Assembly: GCF_018531125.1 (NCBI RefSeq)
Contig: NZ_JAHDSY010000009.1
Length of the DNA: 61,597 nt
Source: Canibacter zhuwentaonis
GTDB taxonomy: Bacteria; Actinomycetota; Actinomycetes; Actinomycetales; Microbacteriaceae
Direction: 5' to 3' (one strand)
The notes beneath the pieces are model-generated. The model did not search any database. It had not been told where the DNA came from and saw only the letters and a list, made by a program, of their open reading frames with translations. A program made the translations under genes and the position numbers. Positions 26,145-35,609 of the stretch are shown piece by piece; positions within the stretch are counted from its first letter, which is position 1; each line of letters opens with the position of its first letter.

Positions 26145-27197
26145 CTATGCTCGCAGCTGCCGGGCAACAATTTCCGCCAATTGCACCGCGTTCAGAGCTG
26201 CACCCTTGCGCAGGTTGTCGTTCGCAATAAAAAACACCAGCCCTTTGCCATCGGGAACGCTCTGATCATGCCGCACACGCCCCACAAAGCTCGGGTTTTT
26301 ACCGACGGCATCCCGCGGATTAGGCATATCGCACAGCTCAACCCCGGGCGCTTTTGCGAGCAGCTCCTGCGCTTCCGCCACATCAACCGTGTGCTCAAAC
26401 TCAGCGTGCACCACCAGGGAATGCCCTGTAAACACGGGAACTCGCACACAGGTTCCCGCAACTAACAGCTTTGGAATCTCAAGGATCTTGCGGCTCTCAT
26501 TGCGTAATTTCTGCTCCTCATCGGTCTCAAGCGACCCATCATCAACGAATCCGCCCGCAACCGGCACAACATTTGCGGCAATAGCGGCCGCATACACCTC
26601 GGGATGCGCGTGCGGTATCGCCTGCCCGTCGCGCACAAGATCCGCTATTCTGCCGCTCTTCACAAGCTCCGTCAGCTGCCCGGCAAGCTCCGCCACCCCG
26701 TGCACTCCCGAGCCTGAGGTTGCCTGATAGGTGGCTATTTTAAGCCGCGTCAGCCCGTATGCGTCGTGCAAAACTCGCAGCGGCGGCATGGCCGCCATCG
26801 TCGTGCAGTTTGGGTTGGCGATAATGCCTTTTTTTGCGCCCGCTATCGCATACGGGTTAACTTCGCTCACAACCAGCGGCACCTCAGGATCCAGCCGCCA
26901 ATGGCTTGAATTATCGATCACAACAGCTCCCGCGGCGGTAAACTTTGGTGCGTAGCTGGCGGATGTCGCTCCCCCGGCAGAAAACAGCGCAATATCAATG
27001 CCGTTAAGATCTGCTGTTGCAAGATCTTCAACGGTAACTTCCGCGCCCCGATAAATAACAGTTTTGCCCGCCGAACGCGCGCTCGCGAAACACCGCACAC
27101 TGTCGGCATTCACTTCGCTCTGCGCGAGAAAATCAAGCATCACCGCGCCAACCTGCCCGGTTGCGCCAACAACTGCAACGGTTATTTTTCTAGTCAT
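26145..27197 (-). CDS. asd: Aspartate-semialdehyde dehydrogenase
   Basis: Reduces L-aspartyl phosphate to the semialdehyde with NADPH, leading to Lys/DAP, Thr and Met. 350 aa. The dinucleotide fold is AVVGATGQVG, the catalytic Cys lies in NPNCTT, and the TSGSGVHG segment and the catalytic His region (GHSLVVHAEF) are present. It follows lysC by 36 bases on the same strand. Confidence 0.95.
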   Translation of the reverse strand: MTRKITVAVVGATGQVGAVMLDFLAQSEVNADSVRCFASARSAGKTVIYRGAEVTVEDLATADLNGIDIALFSAGGATSASYAPKFTAAGAVVIDNSSHWRLDPEVPLVVSEVNPYAIAGAKKGIIANPNCTTMAAMPPLRVLHDAYGLTRLKIATYQATSGSGVHGVAELAGQLTELVKSGRIADLVRDGQAIPHAHPEVYAAAIAANVVPVAGGFVDDGSLETDEEQKLRNESRKILEIPKLLVAGTCVRVPVFTGHSLVVHAEFEHTVDVAEAQELLAKAPGVELCDMPNPRDAVGKNPSFVGRVRHDQSVPDGKGLVFFIANDNLRKGAALNAVQLAEIVARQLRA

Positions 27198-27233
27198 TGT
27201 AAAATTTTTCCGGTGTATTAGTTTGTACGTATT

Positions 27234-28514
27234 TTATCGACCGCTGCCAGCGTAAACGGTTGCCGCTTCTGCCGCGTCAAGCTCAAGCGCTGTGTGCAGC
27301 ACCTGCTGGGCGCGGGCTGCCACATCCGCTCTGGTCACAACAGAAATGCGGATCTCGCTGGTTGAAATCATCTCAATATTGATCCCGGCCTCGTAGAGGG
27401 TGTTGAACAGCAGCGCGGACAGTTCGGTGCTGGTGCGCATACCGGCACCAACAACCGCTATTTTCGCGATTTGGTCGTCGTACTGCAGCGACTCGAAGCC
27501 GATGCTCGCTTCCGCTGCCTGCAGCGCGGCAACAACCTTTTTGCCCTCGCTTATTGGAACGGTAAAGCTAATATCGGTGCGGCGCGAACCGGCCGCCGAA
27601 ACGTTTTGCACAATCATATCAACGTGCGCTTTTGTTGTGGCAACAATCCCGAAAATTTGCGCCGCGCGGCCGGGTGCGTCTGGCACGCCAACAACTGTGA
27701 TTTTAGCGTCGTTCATTTCGGCGGCAATGCCGCTAATAATTGGCTGTTCCATATCCGCTATCTCCTCTGGAATCTCCCTGTTTGGATCGTAAACTAAAGT
27801 GCCTGGGATGTTAGAAAACGACGAGCGTACGTGCAATTTAACCCCGTGCCGACGCGCGAACTCAACCGCTCGCAGGTGCAGAACTTTTGCGCCGCTCGCT
27901 GCCAGCTCGAGCATTTCTTCGCAGGTGATCGTATCGAGTTTACGTGCCAGCGGCACAACTCGCGGATCCGCCGTAAAAATACCGTCAACATCGGTGTAAA
28001 TCTCGCACCAGTTGGCGTTTAGCGCGGTGGCCAGCGCGACTGCGGTGGTGTCTGATCCGCCGCGCCCGAGCGTTGTGATGTTGCCGGTACCGGTTGCGAA
28101 CCCCTGAAATCCAGCGACGATCGCGATCGCTCCCGCGTCGAGCGCCGCTTTTACTCGCCACGGCTCGATCGCCACGATTTTCGCCGCCCCGTGCGTCGCG
28201 TCGGTGAGCATCCCTGCCTGGCTGCCGGTGAAGGAAATGGCGTCAGCTCCCATGCTTTTAATCGCCATCGCCAGCAGCGCCATCGAGATTCGTTCGCCCG
28301 CTGTTAGCAGCATATCCAGCTCGCGCGGCTCTTGAATGGGGGTAATCTGATCGGCGAGATCTAGCAGCTCATCGGTGGTATCGCCCATTGCGCTCACAAC
28401 AACAGCAACGTTATTGCCGGCTTTGCGCGCAGCCACGATTCGTTTTGCAATGCGTTTAATACTGGCGGCATCCGCGACCGATGAACCCCCGTACTTCTGC
28501 ACTATTAGCGCCAT
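27234..28514 (-). CDS. lysC: Aspartokinase
   Basis: Phosphorylates aspartate, the first committed step of the aspartate family. 426 aa. The N-terminal KYGGSSVAD and FTGSQAGMLTD motifs belong to the kinase domain, and two ACT domains lie in the C-terminal 160 residues (ITVVGVPDAPGRAAQIFGIV and KIAVVGAGM), as in the feedback-regulated actinobacterial enzyme. GGGGG lies before the ATG. Co-transcribed with asd from the promoter at 28545-28575. Confidence 0.95.
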   Translation of the reverse strand: MALIVQKYGGSSVADAASIKRIAKRIVAARKAGNNVAVVVSAMGDTTDELLDLADQITPIQEPRELDMLLTAGERISMALLAMAIKSMGADAISFTGSQAGMLTDATHGAAKIVAIEPWRVKAALDAGAIAIVAGFQGFATGTGNITTLGRGGSDTTAVALATALNANWCEIYTDVDGIFTADPRVVPLARKLDTITCEEMLELAASGAKVLHLRAVEFARRHGVKLHVRSSFSNIPGTLVYDPNREIPEEIADMEQPIISGIAAEMNDAKITVVGVPDAPGRAAQIFGIVATTKAHVDMIVQNVSAAGSRRTDISFTVPISEGKKVVAALQAAEASIGFESLQYDDQIAKIAVVGAGMRTSTELSALLFNTLYEAGINIEMISTSEIRISVVTRADVAARAQQVLHTALELDAAEAATVYAGSGR

Positions 28515-28544
28515 AAATTCCCCCTGTTAAAAACCTATCTGTCT

Positions 28545-28575
28545 ATCCTAGCGCGCTGCATTCCTACGGTCGCAA
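28545..28575 (-). promoter_or_regulatory. Promoter of lysC-asd
   Basis: On the minus strand TTGCGA (28575-28570) and TAGGAT (28550-28545) are separated by 19 bases, with the start codon 31 bases further on. The rest of the 279-bp gap up to recR holds GC-rich short inverted repeats but no gene. Confidence 0.5.
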
Positions 28576-28793
28576 CATATATAACGGATTTCCCAGCCCC
28601 GGTGTAATTCGACCCCGGGCGATTTTCAGCTCGCGCAGCTCCGAGTCAGTGCGCAAAACACGACGCTCCCGCTAAGCCTTCGCGGGGGCATCCGCGAAAA
28701 TCCCGCGCCACCGCACAACACGCCGCCGCACACATCCTTTGCCCACGCATAAGAACCCAGCTAAACCGCAAAACACCCGCGCAAAACCTCGCA

Positions 28794-29387
28794 TTACAGC
28801 TGTTTGCGCCCTTCAAAAGCACGCCCGAGGGTGATTTCGTCGGCAAACTCAAGATCGCCGCCAACGGGCAAGCCAGACGCGAGCCGACTCACTCTCACAT
28901 CTATTGCGTGTAGCGTTCGAGAGAGGTAAGCGGCGGTGGCCTCGCCCTCAATATTTGGGTCCGTTGCAATAATCACTTCTTGCACGGTGTTGCCGCTAAG
29001 CCGCTGCATTAGCGCGGCTATGCTGAGCTGATCTGGCCCGATGCCGTCAATCGGGCTGATCGCGCCGCCCAAAACATGATATTTGCCGTTAAACTGGCGA
29101 GTGCGCTCGATTGCGATAACGTCTTTTGGCTCTTCAACAACACAAATTGTGCTGTTTTCGCGACGCGGATCGCTGCATATAGTGCAGGTTTGCTGCTCGC
29201 TCACGTTGCCGCAAACGTCGCAGAACTTAATCCGCTCGCGCACTTCGCCCAGAATCTGCGCCAACCGGCTCGGGTCGTAGCTCTGTTTCTGCAAAATGTG
29301 AAAGGTTATTCGCTGCGCCGATTTTGGACCGATCCCCGGCAGCCTGCCGAACTCGTCAACAAGCTCTTGAATTATTCCCTCGTACAC
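28794..29387 (-). CDS. recR: Recombination protein RecR
   Basis: 197-aa recombinational-repair mediator that acts with RecF/RecO at gaps. The N-terminal LVDEFGRLPGIGPKSAQRI is a helix-hairpin-helix, followed by a four-Cys zinc finger (CDVCGNVSEQQTCTIC) and a Toprim domain (ICVVEEPKDVIAIE, ATDPNIEGEATA). It starts 14 bases after the dnaX stop, the conserved dnaX-recR order. Confidence 0.95.
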   Translation of the reverse strand: MYEGIIQELVDEFGRLPGIGPKSAQRITFHILQKQSYDPSRLAQILGEVRERIKFCDVCGNVSEQQTCTICSDPRRENSTICVVEEPKDVIAIERTRQFNGKYHVLGGAISPIDGIGPDQLSIAALMQRLSGNTVQEVIIATDPNIEGEATAAYLSRTLHAIDVRVSRLASGLPVGGDLEFADEITLGRAFEGRKQL

Positions 29388-29401
29388 TGTTTTTATCCGC
29401 C

Positions 29402-31747
29402 CTAATTCTGATCCATGCTGAATCCATAACCCTCACTAGCGCCGCCGTACGCCTGCTCGTCGGTTTCTGCGGACGCATTCTCGCTGGGACGCTCAAAGGG
29501 TCCCTCTGATATTACCTTCGCCGCGGGAAACACGTTCTGCACAACACTGTCACCGTAGCGCTCAACCTCTGGAAGCTGATTTTGGAGCGGCGCATCCTGC
29601 GCAGGCGCGGTCTGCGCAGCCGGTGCTGGTTGCTGCGGGGGTTGCACACTAGCTAAGGTTTGTGAGGCGTGAGCGCCTCCGCTCACTGCGGGCGATGTGC
29701 TCTCTGGCGTTACCGCAGAGCACGACTCGTTTTGCGGCGGAGACGCCCCCTGAAATACTGGTGATCCCGGAGAAGTCGGCGCGTTTTGCGGCGCAGGAGA
29801 GCCCGATCCGCCCATCGACTGCTGCGGCACAGGAACGTTTTCAGCAGCTTGCCGGGCTTGTCTGTGCAATTCTTGCTGGTGCTCAAACTGCGCGTCGGTG
29901 ATCTGTTGTGCCTTGTAGCGAATCTGCACACCAAGCACCTCTTGCAAAACTTCTCGCACAGAAGCTGCTCCGTGCTGTTTAAAGCGGTCAAGGTCGCTGT
30001 CGCTGCGCACGCCAACGCTGAACAACGCGCCATCAAGCTTAAGCGGCACAATCAACAAGCTCGCCTGCAGGGCAAGCGCGTTTTCTTGAATTTCGCCGAG
30101 CAGTTCTTGCCAAAGTTCCTGCATTTCATCGCCCGCTATAGTTTGGTTTTGGAGGACTGACGCGGTGTTTTGCATGGCGTCTGAGACCTTACCCGGCAGC
30201 TGCCCACTATCTTGCGCACCCGCTGAAGTACCGCCAGATAGCTGCTCACCATCTTGCACGCCCGCTGGAACACCGCCGGGAATCTGCCCCGACACCGGCA
30301 CAGTAGTGCCATGCGTCTCACCCGAGTTTACGCGCTGAGGCGCGGACGGCACACGCTGCGCGGTCTGTGCTACAGGAAGTACACTCTGAGCACTCTGCAC
30401 GCCAGGCTGCACAGAAGCTGCCGGAGCGGGAGAGTCCGCTAAAAATTTGGTTGAGGGCGCGGATGTTTCAACATTATGAATCTGTTTTCGCAAGAAATCT
30501 TTAATCTCGCTAATAGACACCTGATTCTGCGGCTTTTGCTCACCTGCCGTCTCGTTTTGCACCGCACCGAACTGCGCAGGCACACCAGACTGCTCGGGCG
30601 CATCAGACTGAACGGTCGCATCAGCACCCCGCACAGGCTTCACCCCAATCGCAACAAGCGCTTGCGCCATCATCAGCTCCAACTGCAGCTGTGGCGCAGT
30701 TGCACCGCCCATGCTGTTGAGCGTATCGTTCACAATAAGCGCAACCTGCGACAACTTCCCCTGCGCAAACAACCGCGCCTGCGCACGCATTTCAGGCACA
30801 GCACCCTGTGGCAAATCCCTAAAAACACTTTGCACGCCATGCTCATCAGTCGCCGCAACAACGATTAAATCACGCATACGCAAAAGCAAATCCTCGGTAA
30901 ACCGGCGCGGATCCTGCCCAGCCTGCACAACCTGCTCAACCATCGCAAACACCCGCCCGCTATCGCCCGCGGCAAGCGCGGCAATAACCTCAGTAATCAG
31001 CTCCGCACTGGTAAACCCGAGCAGCGCGGTAGCCAACTGCAAAGTTACGCGCCGCTCAGCAGACCCCGCTATCAGCTGATCTAAAATTGACAGCGTGTCT
31101 CGCGCCGATCCGCCGCCAGCACGCACAAGCAGAGGCAGCACCCCGGCTTCGAGCGCCACCGACTCGCTCTCACACAGAGCGCTCACGTAATCAGCGAGCA
31201 TCCCCGGCGCTATCAGCCTAAACGGATAGTGGTGGGTGCGCGATTTAATAGTGCCCAAAACCTTCTCGGGCTCGGTTGTGGCAAAAATAAACTTCAGATA
31301 CTCCGGCGGTTCCTCAACAATCTTCAAAAGCGCATTAAATCCGTGCGTTGTCACCATGTGAGCTTCATCGATAATAAAAATCTTGTAACGATCCCGCACC
31401 GGAGCGAAATTAGCGCGCTCCCGCAAATCACGCGCGTCTTCAACGCCGCCGTGGCTCGCAGCATCTATCTCAACAACGTCCATCGATCCGCCGCCATTGC
31501 GCCCCAGTTCAACACAGCTCGCGCACTCTCCGCACGGCGTGTCCGTCAGGCCCTGTGCACAGTTCAGGCAGCGCGCCAGCACCCGCGCCGATGTTGTTTT
31601 GCCGCACCCGCGCGGGCCGCTAAACAGGTAGGCGTGCCCGATTCTGTTACTGCGCAGCGCTGTTACCAGCGGCTCAGTAACGTGCGTTTGCCCAATCATT
31701 TCGGCGAACGTTTCGGGACGGTATCTGCGGTATAAAGCTATTGCCAT
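29402..31747 (-). CDS. dnaX: DNA polymerase III subunits gamma/tau
   Basis: The clamp-loader ATPase. 781 aa from the ATG at 31747 (MAIALYRRYRPETFAEMIG). Walker A GPRGCGKTT, zinc-binding Cys residues (CLNCAQ, CGECASC), the DEAH box IDEAHMV and the SRC-like TRTHHYPFR region are present. After residue 380 it has long Gln/Pro/Ser/Ala-rich linkers around the tau-type domain (MQELWQELLGEIQENALALQ). Repeated AGVQDGEQ/AGAQDSGQ units occur in the linker. A TAGGAT box ends seven bases before the ATG, so the mRNA may be leaderless. Confidence 0.94.
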   Translation of the reverse strand: MAIALYRRYRPETFAEMIGQTHVTEPLVTALRSNRIGHAYLFSGPRGCGKTTSARVLARCLNCAQGLTDTPCGECASCVELGRNGGGSMDVVEIDAASHGGVEDARDLRERANFAPVRDRYKIFIIDEAHMVTTHGFNALLKIVEEPPEYLKFIFATTEPEKVLGTIKSRTHHYPFRLIAPGMLADYVSALCESESVALEAGVLPLLVRAGGGSARDTLSILDQLIAGSAERRVTLQLATALLGFTSAELITEVIAALAAGDSGRVFAMVEQVVQAGQDPRRFTEDLLLRMRDLIVVAATDEHGVQSVFRDLPQGAVPEMRAQARLFAQGKLSQVALIVNDTLNSMGGATAPQLQLELMMAQALVAIGVKPVRGADATVQSDAPEQSGVPAQFGAVQNETAGEQKPQNQVSISEIKDFLRKQIHNVETSAPSTKFLADSPAPAASVQPGVQSAQSVLPVAQTAQRVPSAPQRVNSGETHGTTVPVSGQIPGGVPAGVQDGEQLSGGTSAGAQDSGQLPGKVSDAMQNTASVLQNQTIAGDEMQELWQELLGEIQENALALQASLLIVPLKLDGALFSVGVRSDSDLDRFKQHGAASVREVLQEVLGVQIRYKAQQITDAQFEHQQELHRQARQAAENVPVPQQSMGGSGSPAPQNAPTSPGSPVFQGASPPQNESCSAVTPESTSPAVSGGAHASQTLASVQPPQQPAPAAQTAPAQDAPLQNQLPEVERYGDSVVQNVFPAAKVISEGPFERPSENASAETDEQAYGGASEGYGFSMDQN

Positions 31748-31754
31748 AGCATAT

Positions 31755-31760
31755 ATCCTA
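31755..31760 (-). promoter_or_regulatory. -10 box for leaderless dnaX
   Basis: TAGGAT on the minus strand ends seven bases before the dnaX ATG. No Shine-Dalgarno sequence is seen. Confidence 0.5.
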
Positions 31761-31835
31761 CTGGCTGCGATATAAGCCCGCACTAAGCTATAAGCGCTTG
31801 TGAATAATTCACACCCAATTTAATGTTTCACCCAA

Positions 31836-31841
31836 TATTAT
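31836..31841 (+). promoter_or_regulatory. -10 box for leaderless pta
   Basis: TATTAT ends seven bases before the GTG start of pta. It is divergent from the dnaX box in a 101-bp shared region. Confidence 0.5.
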
Positions 31842-31848
31842 TAGGTAT

Positions 31849-34002
31849 GTGTCAGCTAGAATATATCTCACCTCAATAGAAGGCAACTCGGGCAAAAGCT
31901 CGGTTGCCCTCGGCGTTGTTGATACGCTGCTCTCGGAAGCTCCCAAGGTCGGAGTTTTCCGCCCGCTCGTGCGCACTCACAAGGAGCGCGATAGAATCCT
32001 CACAATGCTGCTCAAGCACTCACGCTCACAGCTACCCTACGAGGACTGCGTCGGGGTGACATACGAGAAAGCGCACCAGAATCCGCGCCAGGCGTTAAGC
32101 ACGATCGTTGAGAAATTCAAGCGGCTCGAAGCAAAATGTGACGCCACGGTGATTGTTGGCAGTGATTTCAGCGACGTCGCATTCCCCACAGAACTAACTT
32201 TTAACGCCCAGATCGCCGCGAATCTCGACGCCCCGGTGCTGCTCGTTTTGGGTGGGCGGATCAACCAGCGCTCAGAACAGCGCCTGGGTCAGCTAGCACC
32301 GCGCACCCCGCAGGAACTCGCGCAGGTGGCGGATCTCGCTCGCGGGCATCTATCGCAGACCCACGCCAGGCTGCTCGGGGTTATTGTAAACAGAACCGAC
32401 CGTGAAAAACTGGACGAAACCGTATCCGCTATCCAAAAAGTGCTGCCGGAACACGTGCCCACGTGGGCTATCCCTGAAAACCAGCTGCTCGTGGCGCCCC
32501 CTGTCGCGGCGGTGCTGGAGTCCACCGGCGGCGAGCTGGTGCGCGGCAGTGTTGACCTGCTCGATCGCGAAGTGCTCGGGCTCGTTGTCGCGGGGATGTC
32601 GATGGAGCGCGTGCTGCCCCGCCTACAAGAGGGCGCGCTGCTGATTATCGCGGCGGATCGCTCAGAAACCCTGCTCGCGGTCACAATGGCGCACGAGGCA
32701 ACGACTTTTCCCACAATCGCCGCAATTATTATTAACGGCGATTTCCCGCTCTCCAAAGACGTGTCGCGCCTGCTCGACGGCATCGACTCGAGCCTCCCTG
32801 TGATCCGCGTTAAAACCTCAACTTTTGATACCGTGCTGGGCGTGCTACGGGCGCGCGGCGTGATCTCGCAGGCGTCCCCACGCAAATTTGATATTGCGCT
32901 CTCGAGCTTTCACACACACGTTGATGCCGAGCTGCTGCGCAGCAGAATGCAGGTGGATCGCGGCACCGTGCGCACCCCGATTATGTTTGCTTACGAGCTG
33001 TTTGAACGCGCTAAAGAATCGGCTTCCCATATTGTGCTGCCGGAGGGGCAAGACGATCGCATTTTACGCGCGGCGAGCAGCATTTTGACGCGTAAAATCG
33101 CACAGCTCACAATTTTGGGCGAGCCAGGCAGCATCCGCAAGCGTGCCGCTGAGCTGGGTCTGCACATTGAAGATGCCACGATTATTAACCCGACAAAATC
33201 TGCGCTGCTACCGCAGTTCGCGAGCGAGTACGCGAAAATACGCAAGCACAAGGGCATCACCTACGATCAGGCACACGAAAGAATGCAGGATGTGAGCTAT
33301 TTTGGCACGATGATGGTGCAGCTCGGGTTCGCCGACGGTATGGTTTCGGGTGCCGCGCACACAACAGCGCACACGATCAAGCCGAGTTTTGAGATTATTA
33401 AAACCAAGCCCGGGGTTTCTGTTGTTTCCAGTGTTTTCTTCATGGCACTGGCCGATCGCGTGCTTGTGTACGGCGATTGCGCGGTAAATCCCGACCCGAG
33501 CGCTGAGCAGCTTGCCGACATCGCGATTTCTTCGGCAGAAACTGCGGCGCAGTTCGGAGTGGATCCGCGAGTTGCGATGCTCTCGTACTCGACCGGCACA
33601 TCCGGCTCGGGAGCGGATGTTGATAAGGTGCGCATTGCAACCGAACTGGCGCAGCAGCGTCGCCCAGATCTGCCCTTTGCCGGGCCGATTCAGTATGATG
33701 CCGCCAGCGACCCGAGCACCGGCAAGTCAAAGCTGCCCGGTTCGCGGGTTGCCGGGCGCGCAACGGTCTTTATTTTCCCCGATTTGAACACTGGAAATAA
33801 CACGTATAAGGCGGTGCAGCGATCCGCCAACGCGGTTGCTGTGGGGCCGGTTTTACAGGGGCTCAACAAGCCGGTTAACGATTTGTCGCGCGGCGCGACG
33901 GTCACCGACATTATTAACACAGTCGCAATCACCGCGGTGCAGGCGGGCATGAGCGCCGCCGAGCCTACCACGCCAACGGCAAGCACAGATGCGCGCGACT
34001 AA
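31849..34002 (+). CDS. pta: Phosphate acetyltransferase, long form
   Basis: Interconverts acetyl-CoA and acetyl phosphate. 717 aa, the long form: an N-terminal P-loop BioD-like domain (YLTSIEGNSGKSSVALG), a central DRTGG-type domain, and a C-terminal catalytic PTA domain from about residue 385 (RIVLPEGQ-like HIVLPEGQDDRILRAAS, then SYSTGTSGSGADVDKVR and the last GPVLQGLNKPVNDLSRG). It is followed by ackA, the standard pair for acetate formation and use. Confidence 0.95.
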   Translation: MSARIYLTSIEGNSGKSSVALGVVDTLLSEAPKVGVFRPLVRTHKERDRILTMLLKHSRSQLPYEDCVGVTYEKAHQNPRQALSTIVEKFKRLEAKCDATVIVGSDFSDVAFPTELTFNAQIAANLDAPVLLVLGGRINQRSEQRLGQLAPRTPQELAQVADLARGHLSQTHARLLGVIVNRTDREKLDETVSAIQKVLPEHVPTWAIPENQLLVAPPVAAVLESTGGELVRGSVDLLDREVLGLVVAGMSMERVLPRLQEGALLIIAADRSETLLAVTMAHEATTFPTIAAIIINGDFPLSKDVSRLLDGIDSSLPVIRVKTSTFDTVLGVLRARGVISQASPRKFDIALSSFHTHVDAELLRSRMQVDRGTVRTPIMFAYELFERAKESASHIVLPEGQDDRILRAASSILTRKIAQLTILGEPGSIRKRAAELGLHIEDATIINPTKSALLPQFASEYAKIRKHKGITYDQAHERMQDVSYFGTMMVQLGFADGMVSGAAHTTAHTIKPSFEIIKTKPGVSVVSSVFFMALADRVLVYGDCAVNPDPSAEQLADIAISSAETAAQFGVDPRVAMLSYSTGTSGSGADVDKVRIATELAQQRRPDLPFAGPIQYDAASDPSTGKSKLPGSRVAGRATVFIFPDLNTGNNTYKAVQRSANAVAVGPVLQGLNKPVNDLSRGATVTDIINTVAITAVQAGMSAAEPTTPTASTDARD

Positions 34003-34096
34003 CCCGCATCGGCAACGGGCGAGCGATGTCGGGCAGCCCAGCAACGACTCACCGCAAACGCGACTCCCCAATCCATCCCGACAGCAAAGGCATAGT

Positions 34097-35290
34097 ATGA
34101 GCACAGTTTTAGTTATTAACAGCGGATCCTCCTCCCTCAAATACCAGCTCGTAAACACGGTCGACGGCTCTAAAATCGCCGCCGGACTGGTCGAGCGGAT
34201 CGGTCTGCCGGGCGCCAACATCGCACACGAGCAAAACGGTATCAAAACGCAGCACACCCGTGAAATACCAGATCACACATTCGCTTTTGCCGCTGTCACA
34301 AGGGTTTTTGCCGAGCAGCAGATGCCTTTTGAATCGCTGCAACTAACCGCCGTCGGGCATCGCGTTGTGCAGGGCGGTGAAAAGTTTATTGAGCCAACCC
34401 TGATCACCGACGAAGTTGAGCGGGCAATCGCCGAGCTCTCAGCGCTCGCGCCGCTGCACAACCCCGGGCAGCTTGCCGGAATCCGCGCGGCTCGCAAAGT
34501 TTTCCCCAAAACCGCCCACGTGGCAGTTTTTGATACCGCTTTTCACCAGTCAATGCCGCCGGCCGCCTACGAGTATGCACTTGATCAAAACACCGCCCGC
34601 CAATACAGCATTAGGCGCTACGGCTTCCACGGCACCTCGCACAGCTATGTTGCGCGCCGCGCCGCAGAATTCTTAGGGCGTCCCGTATCCGATCTAAAAC
34701 AGGTGGTTTTGCACCTGGGCAACGGTGCGAGTGCCTGCGCTGTGCAGGGCGGCACCTCGATCAACACCTCGATGGGGCTAACTCCCCTGCAGGGGCTGGT
34801 TATGGGCACGCGCACGGGCGATATTGACGCCTCTGTGGTGTTCCACCTGCACCGTACCGCTGGTATGAGCATCGACGAAATCGACACCCTGTTCAATAAA
34901 CAGTCGGGGCTTTTGGGGCTAAGCGGATCAGCGGATATGCGCGATGTCACCGCCGCCGCTGCTTCCGGTGACGCGCGCGCAACGCAGGCGCTTGCTGTCT
35001 ATACGCACCGTATCAGGCACTATCTTGGCGCGTACGCTTTTGAGCTGGGCGGGCTTGACACGGTTATTTTCACCGCCGGAGTTGGTGAAAACGTGCCGCA
35101 GATTCGCGCGGCTGTGTGCGCGGATCTGGCCGCGTACGGCATTGTGTTAGACAGCGCTCTAAACCAGCAGCATTCGCGCAAAGTGCGCGAAATTAGCGCG
35201 GCTGAAAGCCGCGTGCGCGTGCTGGTTGTACCCACAGATGAAGAACTCGAAATAGCACTGCAGGCGCAATCACTCGTGGCAAGCCTATAA
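34097..35290 (+). CDS. ackA: Acetate kinase
   Basis: Converts acetyl phosphate and ADP to acetate and ATP. 397 aa from the ATG at 34097 (MSTVLVINSGSSSLKYQL), which has AAAGG upstream; an upstream extension is unrelated in sequence. Phosphate-binding and active-site segments: NSGSSSLKY, VGHRVVQGG, DTAFHQSMP, YGFHGTSHSYV, HLGNGAS and FTAGVGEN. The 94-base gap after pta suggests one operon. Confidence 0.95.
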   Translation: MSTVLVINSGSSSLKYQLVNTVDGSKIAAGLVERIGLPGANIAHEQNGIKTQHTREIPDHTFAFAAVTRVFAEQQMPFESLQLTAVGHRVVQGGEKFIEPTLITDEVERAIAELSALAPLHNPGQLAGIRAARKVFPKTAHVAVFDTAFHQSMPPAAYEYALDQNTARQYSIRRYGFHGTSHSYVARRAAEFLGRPVSDLKQVVLHLGNGASACAVQGGTSINTSMGLTPLQGLVMGTRTGDIDASVVFHLHRTAGMSIDEIDTLFNKQSGLLGLSGSADMRDVTAAAASGDARATQALAVYTHRIRHYLGAYAFELGGLDTVIFTAGVGENVPQIRAAVCADLAAYGIVLDSALNQQHSRKVREISAAESRVRVLVVPTDEELEIALQAQSLVASL

Positions 35291-35404
35291 AAAAACTTGG
35301 CGCTGCGGTAAAAACGTCACTAGTTGCAGCCGATAAACCGCCGCGAATAGTGGCGCATCAAACCCACACCGTTTACCGCCGGCGTTTGCCGCTAGCGGGT
35401 ATTA

Positions 35405-35497
35405 AAAACTCCCCACGCACCCGCGAGAGCCCGGTTACCCTTGCTGCATTTCTGCCCTGGGGGAGTTAGCCAGGATCGCGCCGCGTGAGGAGCAACC
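35405..35497 (-). ncRNA. ffs: Small (4.5S-type) SRP RNA
   Basis: On the minus strand, outer arms CTCCTCACGC (35492-35483) and GCGTGGGGAG (35418-35409) pair fully. Inside lies the conserved SRP54-binding element, CCCAGGGC through GCAGCAAGGG, as in Streptomyces-type small SRP RNA. The apical part is GCA-GAAA-TGC, a GNRA tetraloop with an A-U closing pair where GGAA with C-G is usual. The 3' side runs into a T-rich stretch. About 90 nt long, ends approximate. Confidence 0.85.
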
Positions 35498-35500
35498 TTA

Positions 35501-35530
35501 AGCATACCGCAAATCACAAAGCGTATGCAA
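35501..35530 (-). promoter_or_regulatory. Promoter of the SRP RNA gene
   Basis: On the minus strand TTGCAT (35530-35525) and TATGCT (35506-35501) have 18-bp spacing, and the expected start is near 35495. Confidence 0.6.
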
Positions 35531-35609
35531 ACAACGCTCTTAGACAGCTCTCGGCTAAAACCGCTATCGCTCCGCGCAGGCGATTTCAGCCGCTATAAGT
35601 TAGAAGCTG

